Origin: Histomonas meleagridis
Taxonomy: Eukaryota > Parabasalia > Tritrichomonadida > Dientamoebidae
Direction: 5' to 3'
NCBI GenBank assembly: GCA_020186115.1
Contig: WSYJ01000013.1
Coordinates: 248,001 to 312,000 of the forward strand
Length of the DNA stretch: 64,000 nt
Below the pieces are notes generated by a model that searched no databases, had not been told where the DNA came from, and saw nothing but the letters and a program-made list of their open reading frames with translations. The first letter of the stretch is position 1, and each line of letters begins with the position of its first letter. Positions 1 through 9,654 of the stretch are shown here, in pieces. The translations under genes and the position numbers were made by a program.

Positions 1-1674
1 TGTTTCATTTTCTTTTTGTTGTTCTTCATAATATCTATTGTTGAAATAAAATCGATTTGTTATCACTTGAATTGCTTCCACTAATGGGTTATTCGATGAA
101 TGGAAATTAATATATCGAAAACCATTTTCAATTAATTTATCTTCGTTTTGATCTTCTTCTTCATTATCATTATCTAATGTTATTCCTTTATCGAATAATA
201 ATTTAACACATTCATAAGAACGTGAATCAATTGCATAATTTAAGATTTCTCGTGTATTAAAGTTTTTTTCTGATAATGTTTCCCCATTTTCGATTAATAA
301 TTTTATGATTTCGATGTTTCCAGTCTTAAATGCAGTATATAATGGGCTTTTGTTTCGACTTATCTTTAACGCGCCATGTTCAATTAATAATTTAACAAGA
401 TCATAGTTCTTACGTTGAATTGGCATATCTAAGATTTGACTGTTTCGATATCTGTATTCGCCAGTGTTCGCATCTAAATTAAGTTTTAATCCTTTGTCGA
501 ACAAATATTTGACTAATTCAGCATTACATGATGTGATTGCAGTATTAAGTGCTCCTGTTTCATCTTGTAAAAATTCACTAAATTTATCGCCATATATTTC
601 TTCAAAGATTTTAACTATCTCAAGATTTCCTTGTGAACATGCTTCATTAAATGCAGTGCCTTCATATTTCCTCACTCGGATTTTTGGATCGGCTCCATTC
701 TTAAGTAAATATCGGACAACTTTTGAATGCCCATTTTGAACTGCAGCATATAATGCCGTAACAGATTCTGATGTAATGATATTAATGTCTACTCCTTTCT
801 TAATTAAATATTGGACAACATCTAAATGTCCTGATGATGCAGCTTCAACTAATGGAGTATATTTACGACGGCGATATGTGAATTGCGCGCCGGCTTTAAC
901 AAGTTCTTTTATGACTGATAATGAGCCATGTCGTGATGCTAAGATCATAGGTGTACATGAACATCGATTTGGACGATTTTTATCAACGCCTTTTTCTAAT
1001 AAATAATGGACTATGGCAGCATGGCCGCCTATACATGCATGATGAATAGCACAAAGTCCACTGCCATCTTCGACATTGGGATCAACACCTTTGTTCATCA
1101 TAAAATCTACTATGTCTAAATGACCATTGGCACATGCCATGTACATTGGGATCTTATATGGACCAGTGATCGAATCATTAAATGATATCCCTTTAGACCA
1201 AAAATAATGGACCATCTCTAATTGACCAAATGCACATGCATAATGAATGGGCGTAAGATTGTCACTATCACGTTGAACTGGCCATGTATCATTTGTATCT
1301 AAAAGTCGTACAATTTCCATTGAACCTCCTGAAACTGCAAAGTGTTGTGGTATTCGCTGTTGGTAGTCATTAGTTTGATCAGATGCACCACAGTTTAAAA
1401 GTAATTGTACACATTTCTCGGCTTTAAAGAAACAAGCAACTGACAATAAAGGTGGGCGGTCTGAAAGTATTGGAAATTGTTGCTTAGATGTTAAAAAAAA
1501 TCGTGAGTCAACAGAATCTAAAGTGGATATAAAATCAGTTAGCTTCTCTTCGTCATCTTGAAGAATTATATCAATAAATTGGAGGGATTGTGAATCTTCG
1601 AGATTGTTTTCTAATGGTTCACCTGATGAAAAATAAAAAGGATGAAAATTGGGAAGTTTTGCTGCATGGTGCAT
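1..1674 (-). CDS. Ankyrin-repeat protein, 3' end outside window
   Basis: The minus strand is open from an ATG at 1674 to the window edge, giving 558 residues without a stop; the C-terminus lies beyond base 1. An in-frame TAA lies three codons upstream, so the start is well fixed. From about residue 100 onward it is a run of about 13 ankyrin repeats with the usual pattern: a TPLxxA-like helix, GHLDIVxYLL, and a GADP/GVDxN turn. The first 60-90 residues, before the repeats, resemble the helical leader of the very large trichomonad ankyrin families. Ankyrin repeats bind proteins; no enzymatic domain is visible and the partner is unknown. Upstream lies the motif AAAAAGTGAG. I am confident of the repeat class but cannot name a function. 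Confidence 0.85.
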   Translation of the reverse strand, partial: MHHAAKLPNFHPFYFSSGEPLENNLEDSQSLQFIDIILQDDEEKLTDFISTLDSVDSRFFLTSKQQFPILSDRPPLLSVACFFKAEKCVQLLLNCGASDQTNDYQQRIPQHFAVSGGSMEIVRLLDTNDTWPVQRDSDNLTPIHYACAFGQLEMVHYFWSKGISFNDSITGPYKIPMYMACANGHLDIVDFMMNKGVDPNVEDGSGLCAIHHACIGGHAAIVHYLLEKGVDKNRPNRCSCTPMILASRHGSLSVIKELVKAGAQFTYRRRKYTPLVEAASSGHLDVVQYLIKKGVDINIITSESVTALYAAVQNGHSKVVRYLLKNGADPKIRVRKYEGTAFNEACSQGNLEIVKIFEEIYGDKFSEFLQDETGALNTAITSCNAELVKYLFDKGLKLNLDANTGEYRYRNSQILDMPIQRKNYDLVKLLIEHGALKISRNKSPLYTAFKTGNIEIIKLLIENGETLSEKNFNTREILNYAIDSRSYECVKLLFDKGITLDNDNEEEDQNEDKLIENGFRYINFHSSNNPLVEAIQVITNRFYFNNRYYEEQQKENET

Positions 1675-1950
1675 TTCTGCTTAGTTCGTGAACTCACTTT
1701 TTAAATCAAAAAAGTGGCATCTTTTTCAGGGCGGTACAAAAAAATGAACTTGTAAGAAAAGTCTTTTAGATCCCATTTTTAAAGTTAATTGCCTTTAAAT
1801 AACAAGCAAACGCAAAAAAACTTTTATTATTGTAAATGATGTTAAACATATCTCAAAGTAAAAAACGTTGATTTTTGTATCAGAAAATCAACTAAACCTC
1901 AATATAAACCTAAAATTGATTTATTCTATAACATTTCTGCACATTCGAAA
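1675..1950. other. Intergenic region between ankyrin gene and tRNA-Val
   Basis: AT-rich spacer that should hold the promoter of the minus-strand ankyrin gene. In gene orientation it carries CCACTTTTTT followed by AAAAAGTGAG, an inverted pair of the AAAAGTG motif seen in several other upstream regions here. No open reading frame of interest. Confidence 0.5.
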
Positions 1951-2021
1951 GTCTCCGTAGTCTAATGGTTAGAATAGGAGTTTAACACGCTCTTGACGGC
2001 AGTTCGATCCTGCCCGGAGAC
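1951..2021 (+). tRNA. tRNA-Val (anticodon AAC)
   Basis: The 71-nt sequence folds as a tRNA. The acceptor stem (1951-1957 with 2015-2021) is seven perfect pairs. The D-arm region carries AATGGTT in its loop. The anticodon stem 1977-1981/1989-1993 closes the loop TTAACAC, placing anticodon AAC at 1984-1986 (valine). The T arm is a five-pair stem (GGCAG/CTGCC) with loop TTCGATC. The D stem has a G-A mismatch at its base, and there is one more nucleotide than usual between the D and anticodon stems, but the rest is canonical. No intron and no encoded CCA. Confidence 0.93.
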
Positions 2022-2023
2022 AA

Positions 2024-2039
2024 TTTTTTGTTTTTTTTT
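2024..2039 (+). terminator. RNA polymerase III T-run terminator of tRNA-Val
   Basis: Six T residues start two bases after the tRNA acceptor stem and are followed, after one G, by nine more. Oligo-T directly downstream of a tRNA is the standard RNA polymerase III stop signal. Confidence 0.8.
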
Positions 2040-2224
2040 GTTTGAATATTTAATACAAACAAAACAACATGAAAATATAATAATATATTAGAACACACAT
2101 TGAAAACAGCCTTTGACGACAAAACATTATAATCCAAAAGATATCACCAGAATCGAAATCGTTTCTTTCTTTTTTCACAATGTTATTCACAACCAAAACA
2201 AATCTTTTTCATATAAACACTTTA

Positions 2225-4255
2225 TCATTTATCATTTTTTGACAATTTTGTTCTCATGTTGAGGATTGCAGACGACAGCTTTTCCTGGTCCTGTTCAGTC
2301 ATTTGCTTTGGGCTCATTTGTTGTTTATTTTCTTTGTACACTGACGGGTCGCTTACGAACTTCTTGAACTTAAATCTCTTTGGGAATATTTCGTCATGAG
2401 CTGGTGCGAACACCATTTCCTCATTATAATTTGCGTTTTTCTCATATTTTGCGAACTTTTTAATTAGCTTTTGGTTATCCAGAAACTTTGCGATGCAATA
2501 AGGATGTGCGACTTCAGAAGAATTTGGGTCAGCTCCGAAAGAGAGTAATTCGTTCACGATAATTGTTGCACCATAATATGTTGCGTAAGAAAGTGCAGAC
2601 CAACCAATGTCATCAAGTTGATCAACATCATTAGTATGGAAAGCAACTAAACTTAAAACTATTGGATTACCAACAATTGCTGCAGCATGAATTGGTGCGA
2701 ATTTATTTGAGTCGAATTTGTTTAATTTTTGTGTACATATATATTTAAATACACTTATTATATCTTGCCGTTGAATAGACTTAAAGATATTAATGTTATT
2801 ATTCCGATTATTATCATCAATGAATTCCAAGTTTTGATATTTCCGGACAATATAATTATGTCGGTCATAAACAATTGCATTCGGCCCTATTTTATCATTG
2901 CCGACTTTAGCTTCTAAGACCGAATTAGCGACGTCATTCCCTATAGCTTCGATTAATGCATGCTGATATGGATCAATAGTATCAAGATGCGTACTTCGTA
3001 CTCTCGATATCTTTGGTCCAAGGCTCCGATGTTCAGCAACACATTTCGGACATAACGTGACGCCCCAATTTAATGAGCACCATGTCGCATTAGGTGCGCC
3101 GCAATCAGCGCATTTGATCTCAGTTTGAAGATTGGAAACATTCTCTTCAATCTCAATGGCGCCTTTGTTGAGCTCTTGATAAATACTGTTTTGGATTACT
3201 GTCATCCAATTGTACATCTCCCACATCGTTAACGCTTGAAGAACTATAGTCTTCTTATGAGTGGATATGGAAAAACAATTGTTCCGTCCTAAATTAGACT
3301 CGCGTTTGACTGTGCAATTCATTAACGGAATGTTTTTGGTCGTCTTGAAGACGCCTTCAACATTTTTGGAATATGATAAAATGCCATTCGAAATGACAAA
3401 AAAAAGTTTGTGCCAGCTCTTGGTGAGGCCTTGGCGCTTACGGAGGAACCCTTGGATGCTGGTGTCTAAAGTGGCTTCATATGGAGCGGTGAGGCGCTCC
3501 CAGTAAAGTGGTATTTGTGATGAGACTTCTTGCTTAACTTGCACAGAATGCTTGGAAAACTTTTGTAATTGGGAATTGACTTCATCAATGGTGGCTTTGG
3601 TCTCATTTAATTCACCTTCGCGGTTATTTATTTGTTTGAGACATTCTGCAAATGGCTCGGAAACGGATGTAAGATAGGACATGAACATCTGTGGGAGAAG
3701 AGATTTAAGTTTGAGCTCAATACCTTCCATATTCATGCAAAACTCAAAAAATGATAATGAAGATAACGTATGTTCTTGGACCATGGCTTGTTCTTTCTCA
3801 TTCTTCTCTTTGCCTTTGGCACTGGACTTCATGGAGGCATATCGCTCTTCGGCTTCGATGTAGGAAGAATGATGTTTTTGATAATCTTTTTCAAGTGTGG
3901 CAAGTTTGATAAGATCTTGTGCTACAAATTGGTTTAATGGATCCGCTATACTCTTAGAAATGATATTGAAATGTGTGGTAAAGGCTGTGTCAACAGCTTG
4001 AAAGATTTCACTTAATGGTTTGATGGATTGGTCTGTAGCAATAATTTCCATATTATCAAATGAATTACGTAGCTGCTTGAATTCTTCACACATTTTTTGC
4101 CCTAAATCTGCATACAGAGTAAAATGTTGAGATATGGTGGTAAGTTCACTTCCAATTTGTTGAAGATACTCATACCGTTTTTGTTGTTCGATATTAAAAA
4201 ATGCTTGCGTTTGCATATACTGTAAGGATTCATCGCTGAGCTTGGAAGGTTTCAT
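2225..4255 (-). CDS. ACAP-like Arf GTPase-activating protein (BAR-PH-ArfGAP-ankyrin)
   Basis: The 676-residue protein has the ACAP/centaurin-beta order: a helical BAR-like region (about 15-250), a PH domain (about 267-358, with GFLRKRQG and WHKLFFVI), an ArfGAP zinc finger (C382, C385, C402, C405 in a C-x2-C-x16-C-x2-C pattern), and ankyrin repeats from about 515 to 600. The catalytic arginine is present in EHRSLGPKIS (R410). By family knowledge it senses curved phosphoinositide membranes and stimulates GTP hydrolysis on Arf, controlling vesicle traffic or endosomal recycling. The length matches the family. The ATG at 4255 is the first methionine, and an AAAACGGTTT motif lies about 100 bases upstream. 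The tail after the ankyrins is charged and unrecognised. Confidence 0.93.
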   Translation of the reverse strand: MKPSKLSDESLQYMQTQAFFNIEQQKRYEYLQQIGSELTTISQHFTLYADLGQKMCEEFKQLRNSFDNMEIIATDQSIKPLSEIFQAVDTAFTTHFNIISKSIADPLNQFVAQDLIKLATLEKDYQKHHSSYIEAEERYASMKSSAKGKEKNEKEQAMVQEHTLSSLSFFEFCMNMEGIELKLKSLLPQMFMSYLTSVSEPFAECLKQINNREGELNETKATIDEVNSQLQKFSKHSVQVKQEVSSQIPLYWERLTAPYEATLDTSIQGFLRKRQGLTKSWHKLFFVISNGILSYSKNVEGVFKTTKNIPLMNCTVKRESNLGRNNCFSISTHKKTIVLQALTMWEMYNWMTVIQNSIYQELNKGAIEIEENVSNLQTEIKCADCGAPNATWCSLNWGVTLCPKCVAEHRSLGPKISRVRSTHLDTIDPYQHALIEAIGNDVANSVLEAKVGNDKIGPNAIVYDRHNYIVRKYQNLEFIDDNNRNNNINIFKSIQRQDIISVFKYICTQKLNKFDSNKFAPIHAAAIVGNPIVLSLVAFHTNDVDQLDDIGWSALSYATYYGATIIVNELLSFGADPNSSEVAHPYCIAKFLDNQKLIKKFAKYEKNANYNEEMVFAPAHDEIFPKRFKFKKFVSDPSVYKENKQQMSPKQMTEQDQEKLSSAILNMRTKLSKNDK

Positions 4256-5078
4256 TTTTCCTTTCCGAATAAAACTGTTATTCGTGCTGAAAAGTTAGGC
4301 AAACAATAATTGAATTGATTTTGTTTACTTTACTTCATTTGAAAAGCTTTTCACATGAAAACGGTTTATAAATATTTGAATGGCCAGTTGGCCAATGACA
4401 TGTTTCTTTACTCGTCGTGTAGAAGAAAAATCATTATAAAATTTTTCATTAAATTTACATAACTTAAAAATTTGAATTATCCCTAACTCGTAAATCGAAG
4501 ATAGGAAATATTTTTTCTGTTTTTTCGAAAAAATCTGGATCTTCCCTTCCAGGATCAAAACATTATTATTTAATATATCTTAAAAAGAAATAAAGGTATG
4601 TCACTTAATATAGTCCTATTAATATTATCCTAATATAGACTTATTATCACCAAATAAATGTGTTTATTGACGAAGGATAAATTCAATTAAAAAAGTGAGT
4701 TTTTTCATTGAAAACGTTTTTTTTTAATCACTTTTCAGGTGAAAGAGTTTTTCATTCAAATTTCAATTATACGTATAATCGGGCAAGAACATCTTGGAAA
4801 ACAACTTTAGAATTCCTTAGACATATATTTACAAAATGAACGTAAGTTTAATATAAAATTTTTAGGACCAATTGTTTAATTTATCATGTTAACATGTTTC
4901 ATATAAAAAGTTGAAGCATTAAATTGAACTATTACAAATCTCTCATTGAAAGTAATTAATATTACAATCGAAATCCTCAAAGAATTAGGTCATAATACTT
5001 TTAATCAAATATTTTGAAAATTATGCTGATGTATATAAAATCAGAATATTAATTTTCATTATGATTGGTCATTCCAGT
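4256..5078. other. Intergenic region 5' of ArfGAP
   Basis: AT-rich, without a convincing gene on either strand; an open stretch at 4325-4558 (-) starts only at TTG and has no family resemblance. The stretch holds the ArfGAP upstream region with the AACGGTT motif, and AAAAAAGTGAG near 4694 and TCACTTTTC near 4729, another inverted pair of the AAAAGTGA motif. The final eight bases (5071-5078) are the left target-site duplication of the MITE that follows. Confidence 0.4.
4358..4367. promoter_or_regulatory. AACGGTT Myb-element-like motif upstream of ArfGAP
   Basis: AAAACGGTTT about 103-112 bases upstream of the ArfGAP ATG. It belongs to the AACGGTT set found upstream of many genes here and resembles the Myb-recognition type promoter element (M3) described in Trichomonas. 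Function inferred. Confidence 0.4.
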
Positions 5079-5189
5079 CAGACTTGGGCAACATTAAAAA
5101 AACATAACCAACCTAAAACACTTTTTTTTGCACACCAAAGGTTGAAAGGTGGAAATAGCAATCAAAAAATTTAACGTTGCCCATGTCTG
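5079..5189. mobile_element. hAT-like MITE with perfect 8-bp target-site duplication
   Basis: A 111-bp element bounded by terminal inverted repeats. The left end starts CAGACTTGGGCAACATTAAA; the right end, read inward, starts CAGACATGGGCAACGTTAAA, so 18 of the first 20 bases match. Identical 8-bp direct repeats ATTCCAGT flank it at 5071-5078 and 5190-5197. An 8-bp duplication and a CAG...GGGCAAC terminus are hallmarks of the hAT transposon superfamily. A smaller inverted pair (CAACCT 5109-5114, AGGTTG 5139-5144) lies inside. It encodes nothing, so it is a non-autonomous copy needing a transposase from elsewhere. The near-perfect ends and intact duplication suggest a fairly recent insertion. 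Confidence 0.82.
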
Positions 5190-5197
5190 ATTCCAGT

Positions 5198-5982
5198 GAG
5201 GTGCAATAAATCGAACAGTTTATGATTTGATTCATATTTTTTATTGATTTCATAAATAATAATGATGATTTTATATATGTTGTGATACCAAAATCAGTTC
5301 GATTTTATGAGGATTTGACAAAATTCCTTCTGATCCAACACTAATGTTTTCTGTTTCTTCAAATAATTTACATAATAGTTCGATAAAAATTAAGTAATTA
5401 TTGTATCTATATGAACAATAATTAGATGAATAATTATATTTCCAAACTGAAGCATGCATATTTAAGTTAACTTAAAAAAAGTTTCCAAATGCTTGATGAT
5501 GTATCTATAACATATGTGAATGAAAAGAAAGAAGAATACTCATAAATAAAATCTTGAAAAATTAGTATTCAAAAATTCAAACGTGGAGATCCAAAAAATG
5601 TTAACTTAAATTTATTTTTAAAAAGATATTTAAAATTATGTTATTTTACAAATTAAGTCTTATGATTCTTCTTCTTTTGATAACAGTTTTGATAATTATG
5701 AGCTTGCTACATATTTAGGAAAAGATTTCCGAATTTGCCTGCATCAATGAATATAAAAATCTATTTTTGGATAATAAATTTTATAAAATTTAAATTAAAG
5801 CTGAACATATCTATGTAGTTATTTTTTTAATGGTCCTATGCGTTCAAAGCACTTTTACAGTGAACCATCGATGGTTCCAAAAGCATCACGATTCATGTGG
5901 GGCACCCCAAATTTTTTATTGTAGGCGAACAATTCGAATAAACTTATTCAAAATAAACCATCGGCCAAAGCACCCGCCTTCA
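5198..5982. other. Intergenic region 5' of FG nucleoporin
   Basis: AT-rich with no convincing gene. The final part (5830-5982) is in frame with the nucleoporin from an upstream ATG but does not look like it. It contains the palindrome AACCATCGATGGTT near 5862-5875, which may belong to the promoter or 5' UTR. Confidence 0.35.
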
Positions 5983-7806
5983 ATGAGCGCATATCTTAAC
6001 AAGCTTTTTGGGTGGTTTTCTGGTGATACACCACCCCCCGAGAAACTAAGTCCTATTCACACAGTGTCAAATTTTCGAATAGCAAAAAATCATTTTGACG
6101 ATCCTATTACCTTAGAAATAAATTCAAACATCTCAAGGTGCGACGCTGCAGTTCAAACCATTGACAGTAATTCAAAATTTGCTGATGTTTCTATTGGTGA
6201 GGATGTCCCAATCAAAAAAGTTTCAATTGAAAAAAATGGAAGGAAAATCAGACCCGGAAAAGTAGATAGAATTTTTACTAAAAAAATGAAAGACAAAATT
6301 GAAGCAGAAGAAAATGAAACCAGTGCATCATTTCTTAATTCAATACAAAAAACAAATACACTCTCTTTTGGTACATCACCTACCACGCCTCTTGACAAGC
6401 AAACAACCGAAGCACCCAAAACATCTACACAATCGTTTGACTTTTCGAATTCAAATAATTTACAATTTGGTATGACAAAAATGGGCGAAACCAATTCCAA
6501 CGAAACACCAAAACCAGCTGATGAAAAATCTGCATTTGGTTCGTTTAATTTTGGTGTAGGCTCAAGCAATTCATTAAGCACATCACTCCAACCGCCACAA
6601 ACCGAAAATGCGACCGATAAAACCGAAACCACAGCCGACAAAGTCGAAGACGCCGCCAAACCCACAACAGAGACAAAACCAAACATAGGATTCGGACTTG
6701 GTATTACTCCTTTAACAGGTAGCAACGATGGGAACAAGGAAACCAAAGATGGTTCAACATTGGCATCCTTTAACTTTCCAACACAAAATGAAACAAAGAA
6801 AGAAACAGACGTCAAGCCAACGACCGAGCTTGGGAGCTTTTCGTTTACACCCAAAGCAACTGATACAACTACTAATGATAAATCAGCAGCTTCAACTGAA
6901 TCTAAAACAGAAGAAACAAAACCAGCAAAAGACAAGCCGGCACCGCAAGCAGAGGCCAAGCCATCTTCATTTCTCTCCACTAATACACCAGCGCTCTCAT
7001 TTGGCACCAACCAACCAGCAACTGACAACAAAGCACCAGCGTTTTCATTTGGCACCAGCCAATCAGCAACTGACAGCAAAGCACCAGCGCTTTCATTTGG
7101 CACCAACCAATCAGCAACTGACAGCAAAGCACCAGCGCTTTCAACTGGTTCTCCTCAAACAACACCTGACAAGGCATCCACATCTTCTCTCCCATCACCA
7201 CCAGCGTTTTCATTTGGTTCCAACCAACCAGCAGCTGACAACAAAGCACTTGCGTTCTCCATGCCGAAAGCGCCTAAGCCATCAACAGAGCCGCAGCCGG
7301 GCTCAACATTTGGTGGTTCATCGGCATCAACTAAACCATCTGAAAGCCCACTGTCCAGCGCTGTTGGCACAGCGACAGAGCCAGCAACTCAGACATTATT
7401 TGGAAGCAATTCATCCACCACTAACGCATCCACAGAAGCGCCAGCAAAAACACCTACAACAGATTCTCAGCCAACTTCAGTTCCTCAGATTGCTACAATC
7501 ACGACGCATCCTTCAAATGAACAAGTTGCAACGACAGAAGCAAATAATGAAAAAGCAACTGAACAAACTACAGCGCCCAATGCAAATGCAAATGATAAAC
7601 AAGAAAAAGTCACCAATGGTTGGGCGACTGGTAGTGGATGGGGAATTCCACCGCAAGGAGACACCAATTGGGGTGTAGGTGCCACAACTATGTCATGGTC
7701 AACTTCTGCAGCTTCTAGCAGCGAAAATTCCTGGAAAACCAGTGCACAAAGCCCATCATCAGGATGGGGCTCTGGCGCCTCATGGGGCCTTCCTGGATGG
7801 CATTAG
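5983..7806 (+). CDS. FG-repeat nucleoporin with GW/WG-rich C-terminus
   Basis: About 607 residues from the preferred ATG (MSAYLNKLFGWFSG). After a charged N-terminal 110 residues comes a low-complexity Ser/Thr/Pro/Ala-rich region with many FG dipeptides (SFGT, SFGS, QFGM, LFGS), including a tandem block around 7000-7250 in which a roughly 20-residue unit (SFGTNQ..TDSKAPA) repeats four to five times. Such FG repeats line the nuclear pore and bind transport receptors. The last about 55 residues change to GW/WG motifs (NGWATGSGWG, SGWGSGASWGLPGWH), unusual for a nucleoporin. A longer frame starts at 5830, but its extra 51 residues are basic and aromatic and unlike the rest, so I use 5983. The exact nucleoporin is not identifiable. 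Confidence 0.8.
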   Translation: MSAYLNKLFGWFSGDTPPPEKLSPIHTVSNFRIAKNHFDDPITLEINSNISRCDAAVQTIDSNSKFADVSIGEDVPIKKVSIEKNGRKIRPGKVDRIFTKKMKDKIEAEENETSASFLNSIQKTNTLSFGTSPTTPLDKQTTEAPKTSTQSFDFSNSNNLQFGMTKMGETNSNETPKPADEKSAFGSFNFGVGSSNSLSTSLQPPQTENATDKTETTADKVEDAAKPTTETKPNIGFGLGITPLTGSNDGNKETKDGSTLASFNFPTQNETKKETDVKPTTELGSFSFTPKATDTTTNDKSAASTESKTEETKPAKDKPAPQAEAKPSSFLSTNTPALSFGTNQPATDNKAPAFSFGTSQSATDSKAPALSFGTNQSATDSKAPALSTGSPQTTPDKASTSSLPSPPAFSFGSNQPAADNKALAFSMPKAPKPSTEPQPGSTFGGSSASTKPSESPLSSAVGTATEPATQTLFGSNSSTTNASTEAPAKTPTTDSQPTSVPQIATITTHPSNEQVATTEANNEKATEQTTAPNANANDKQEKVTNGWATGSGWGIPPQGDTNWGVGATTMSWSTSAASSSENSWKTSAQSPSSGWGSGASWGLPGWH

Positions 7807-8121
7807 TGCCTAATATTCTCATTATTTATTCAATAAAACATAATAAGATTAGAAATGAAAAACTACAAATTTATGACAATGTGATGTAACTTATGATCGT
7901 TTTCGACAAAATTCGAAATGAAAAGAAGAAAATTAACATAGAAAAAAGAATCGGTGTAAAAAATGATTGCTTTTAAGAATGAATGATGATCATTATAAAT
8001 AATTTGCTTGTTTTGGTCGAGATACAAATAAAAGAAACTAAAAGGTTAAAAAAAGAGAAGTTGTTTTTGTGCCAAAATTTGCATTGTTTCAATTGAAAAT
8101 TCAAAGATGTAAAAGTGTCAT
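7807..8121. other. Intergenic region between nucleoporin and eIF1
   Basis: AT-rich 315-bp stretch holding the nucleoporin 3' end (AATAAAACATAATAA near 7831) and the eIF1 promoter. AAAAGTGTCAT lies immediately before the eIF1 ATG. No gene seen. Confidence 0.4.
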
Positions 8122-8448
8122 ATGTCCCAAGACCCATTTGCAGTTGATCTTCCAACAGATCCAACGCTAGGTCCACCAGAAAACGAGTTTGAGGTTCATA
8201 TTCGCATTCAACAACGAAATGGTAGAAAATGTGTAACTCTTGTACAAGGATTACCACCAAAATTAAACATGAAAAAAGTAACTCAATACTTCAAGAGGAA
8301 CTTTTGCTGTAACGGGACAATTGTGGCTGATAATGAAGGAAAGAAAGTTCTCCAATTAACTGGAGATCAACGAAAGAATGTCGCTGACTTCCTCGTTAAC
8401 GAAAAAATATGTAACAAAGGCCAAGTGAAAATTCATGGGGTTTTATAA
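8122..8448 (+). CDS. eIF1: Translation initiation factor eIF1 (SUI1 family)
   Basis: A 108-residue protein, the normal length for eIF1. It has the SUI1 fold signature: the beta strand EVHIRIQQRNGRKCVTLVQG, then the helix KLNMKKVTQYFKRNF, NGTIVAD, the helix-turn VLQLTGDQRKNVADFL, and the closing KIHGVL. eIF1 binds the 40S subunit near the P site and enforces fidelity of start-codon selection during scanning. The ATG at 8122 immediately follows AAAAGTGTCAT, and the stop continues as TAAAC, fitting the trichomonad habit of a UAAA polyadenylation signal overlapping the stop. Single-copy housekeeping gene with nothing unusual. Confidence 0.96.
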   Translation: MSQDPFAVDLPTDPTLGPPENEFEVHIRIQQRNGRKCVTLVQGLPPKLNMKKVTQYFKRNFCCNGTIVADNEGKKVLQLTGDQRKNVADFLVNEKICNKGQVKIHGVL

Positions 8449-8493
8449 ACAACACATTAATGGTTTTAAAATAGGTAATCAAGAGAATCATTT

Positions 8494-9654
8494 TCACCTC
8501 ACTTTTGACAAAGTTGCTTGCAGTTTGTTCATTTCACATTTCAGTAACTTCAAGTAACCGTTTTGGGAGCATTCTTGGAGCTCATCATTAAGTGAATCTA
8601 AAACTTCGCTAATATGTTGATCCAATAGTTCGTTCGATTTTTGTAGTTTTTGAAGCTCTTCGTTTAATTGTAGATTATAATTTTCTTCGATTATCATTTG
8701 TTCAACTAAATCATTATCATCATGAACATTATTACTTCTTTCTTCAAGCTCCGCAAGAACCATTTGTTTAACTCGTTCACCTGTTCCATTACCAGGATCA
8801 TCTTCACCAAGAAGTGATTTGAACTTCCTTTGAATAACTTGTTTTCTTTGGAGCGTTGAATTTAGATTTTGCTTGTCTTTTGTGAACTTGTCTTTTGATT
8901 TTGCAATTTTTGCTAGTAAAATTGATCTCTCATTCATCCAATTTGATGTGCTCATAACACTTTTTAATTGTCTTTCTTGTCTTGACTTATTAACTTGATA
9001 TTGATGAAGGAGTTTGGTGTACTTCTTTTGAAGATTTTTCTCAAGATTTTGTGATGATTTTAATTCATCCTGCTTCTTTTTAAGTTTTGACCTAAGCTTT
9101 TCAACATACCCTTCATCATATTGCTTAAGTGATTTTGTTATGGCAATTTCCTCATCTTGAAGTTCATTACATTGATCGATCAGTTCCTGAAGTTCTTCTT
9201 CTTTATTATCAAGTAATGTTTGTAATTCCATTATTTCGCTATTAAGTTGGGCAATTTGTGTTTTATCTCTATCTCTATTTTCTGTTTCCAATTTAATTTG
9301 ATTTTTTATTTTGTTGATTGTTTGAATTGAAACATTCATTCGATGTTTTGCCTCATGCGGTATTTCTTGAAAACTCTTTAGTTCAGACAATAAGGCAGAT
9401 TCTTCCATTTCCAATTGATTAAGAACATCAAAAAAACATGGTTCTTTAGATTCAAGGCTTTCATCCTCTTCATCAGGCAGTGATGTTGCATGCAACTCAT
9501 TTAAATGAAATTCTAAATCTAGATATTCTTTTTCATAATTTTCTTTTTGAACTTCCAAAGATGAAATTTGTTTTTTTGTATTTTTGATATCTTCCTTTAT
9601 AAAGCGTAACTTTCGTTCATTAATTTGCGCATCCCATTCTTCTGATTTGCTCAT
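8494..9654 (-). CDS. Coiled-coil protein of unknown function
   Basis: 386 residues, almost entirely predicted helix with heptad spacing of Leu/Ile and a high Glu/Lys/Gln content; there is a short acidic break (LPDEEDESLESKEP, about residues 59-72) and a second break at GEDDPGNGTGE (about 290-300). No enzymatic motif, membrane segment or signal peptide. Candidates include cytoskeletal, basal-body or tethering proteins, but composition alone cannot decide. The ATG at 9654 (MSKSEEWDAQ) is the only sensible start. Its 3' end faces the eIF1 3' end with a 45-bp gap, so the two genes are convergent. Confidence 0.8.
   Translation of the reverse strand: MSKSEEWDAQINERKLRFIKEDIKNTKKQISSLEVQKENYEKEYLDLEFHLNELHATSLPDEEDESLESKEPCFFDVLNQLEMEESALLSELKSFQEIPHEAKHRMNVSIQTINKIKNQIKLETENRDRDKTQIAQLNSEIMELQTLLDNKEEELQELIDQCNELQDEEIAITKSLKQYDEGYVEKLRSKLKKKQDELKSSQNLEKNLQKKYTKLLHQYQVNKSRQERQLKSVMSTSNWMNERSILLAKIAKSKDKFTKDKQNLNSTLQRKQVIQRKFKSLLGEDDPGNGTGERVKQMVLAELEERSNNVHDDNDLVEQMIIEENYNLQLNEELQKLQKSNELLDQHISEVLDSLNDELQECSQNGYLKLLKCEMNKLQATLSKVR

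Noticed and set aside
4325..4558. Minus-strand open frame upstream of ArfGAP
   Set aside because: Starts only at TTG in AT-rich sequence and contains no pattern beyond composition.
6153..7127. Long antisense open frame (324 codons) in the nucleoporin
   Set aside because: It mirrors the low-complexity FG repeat DNA of the plus-strand gene, starts at a non-ATG codon and shows no independent protein character.
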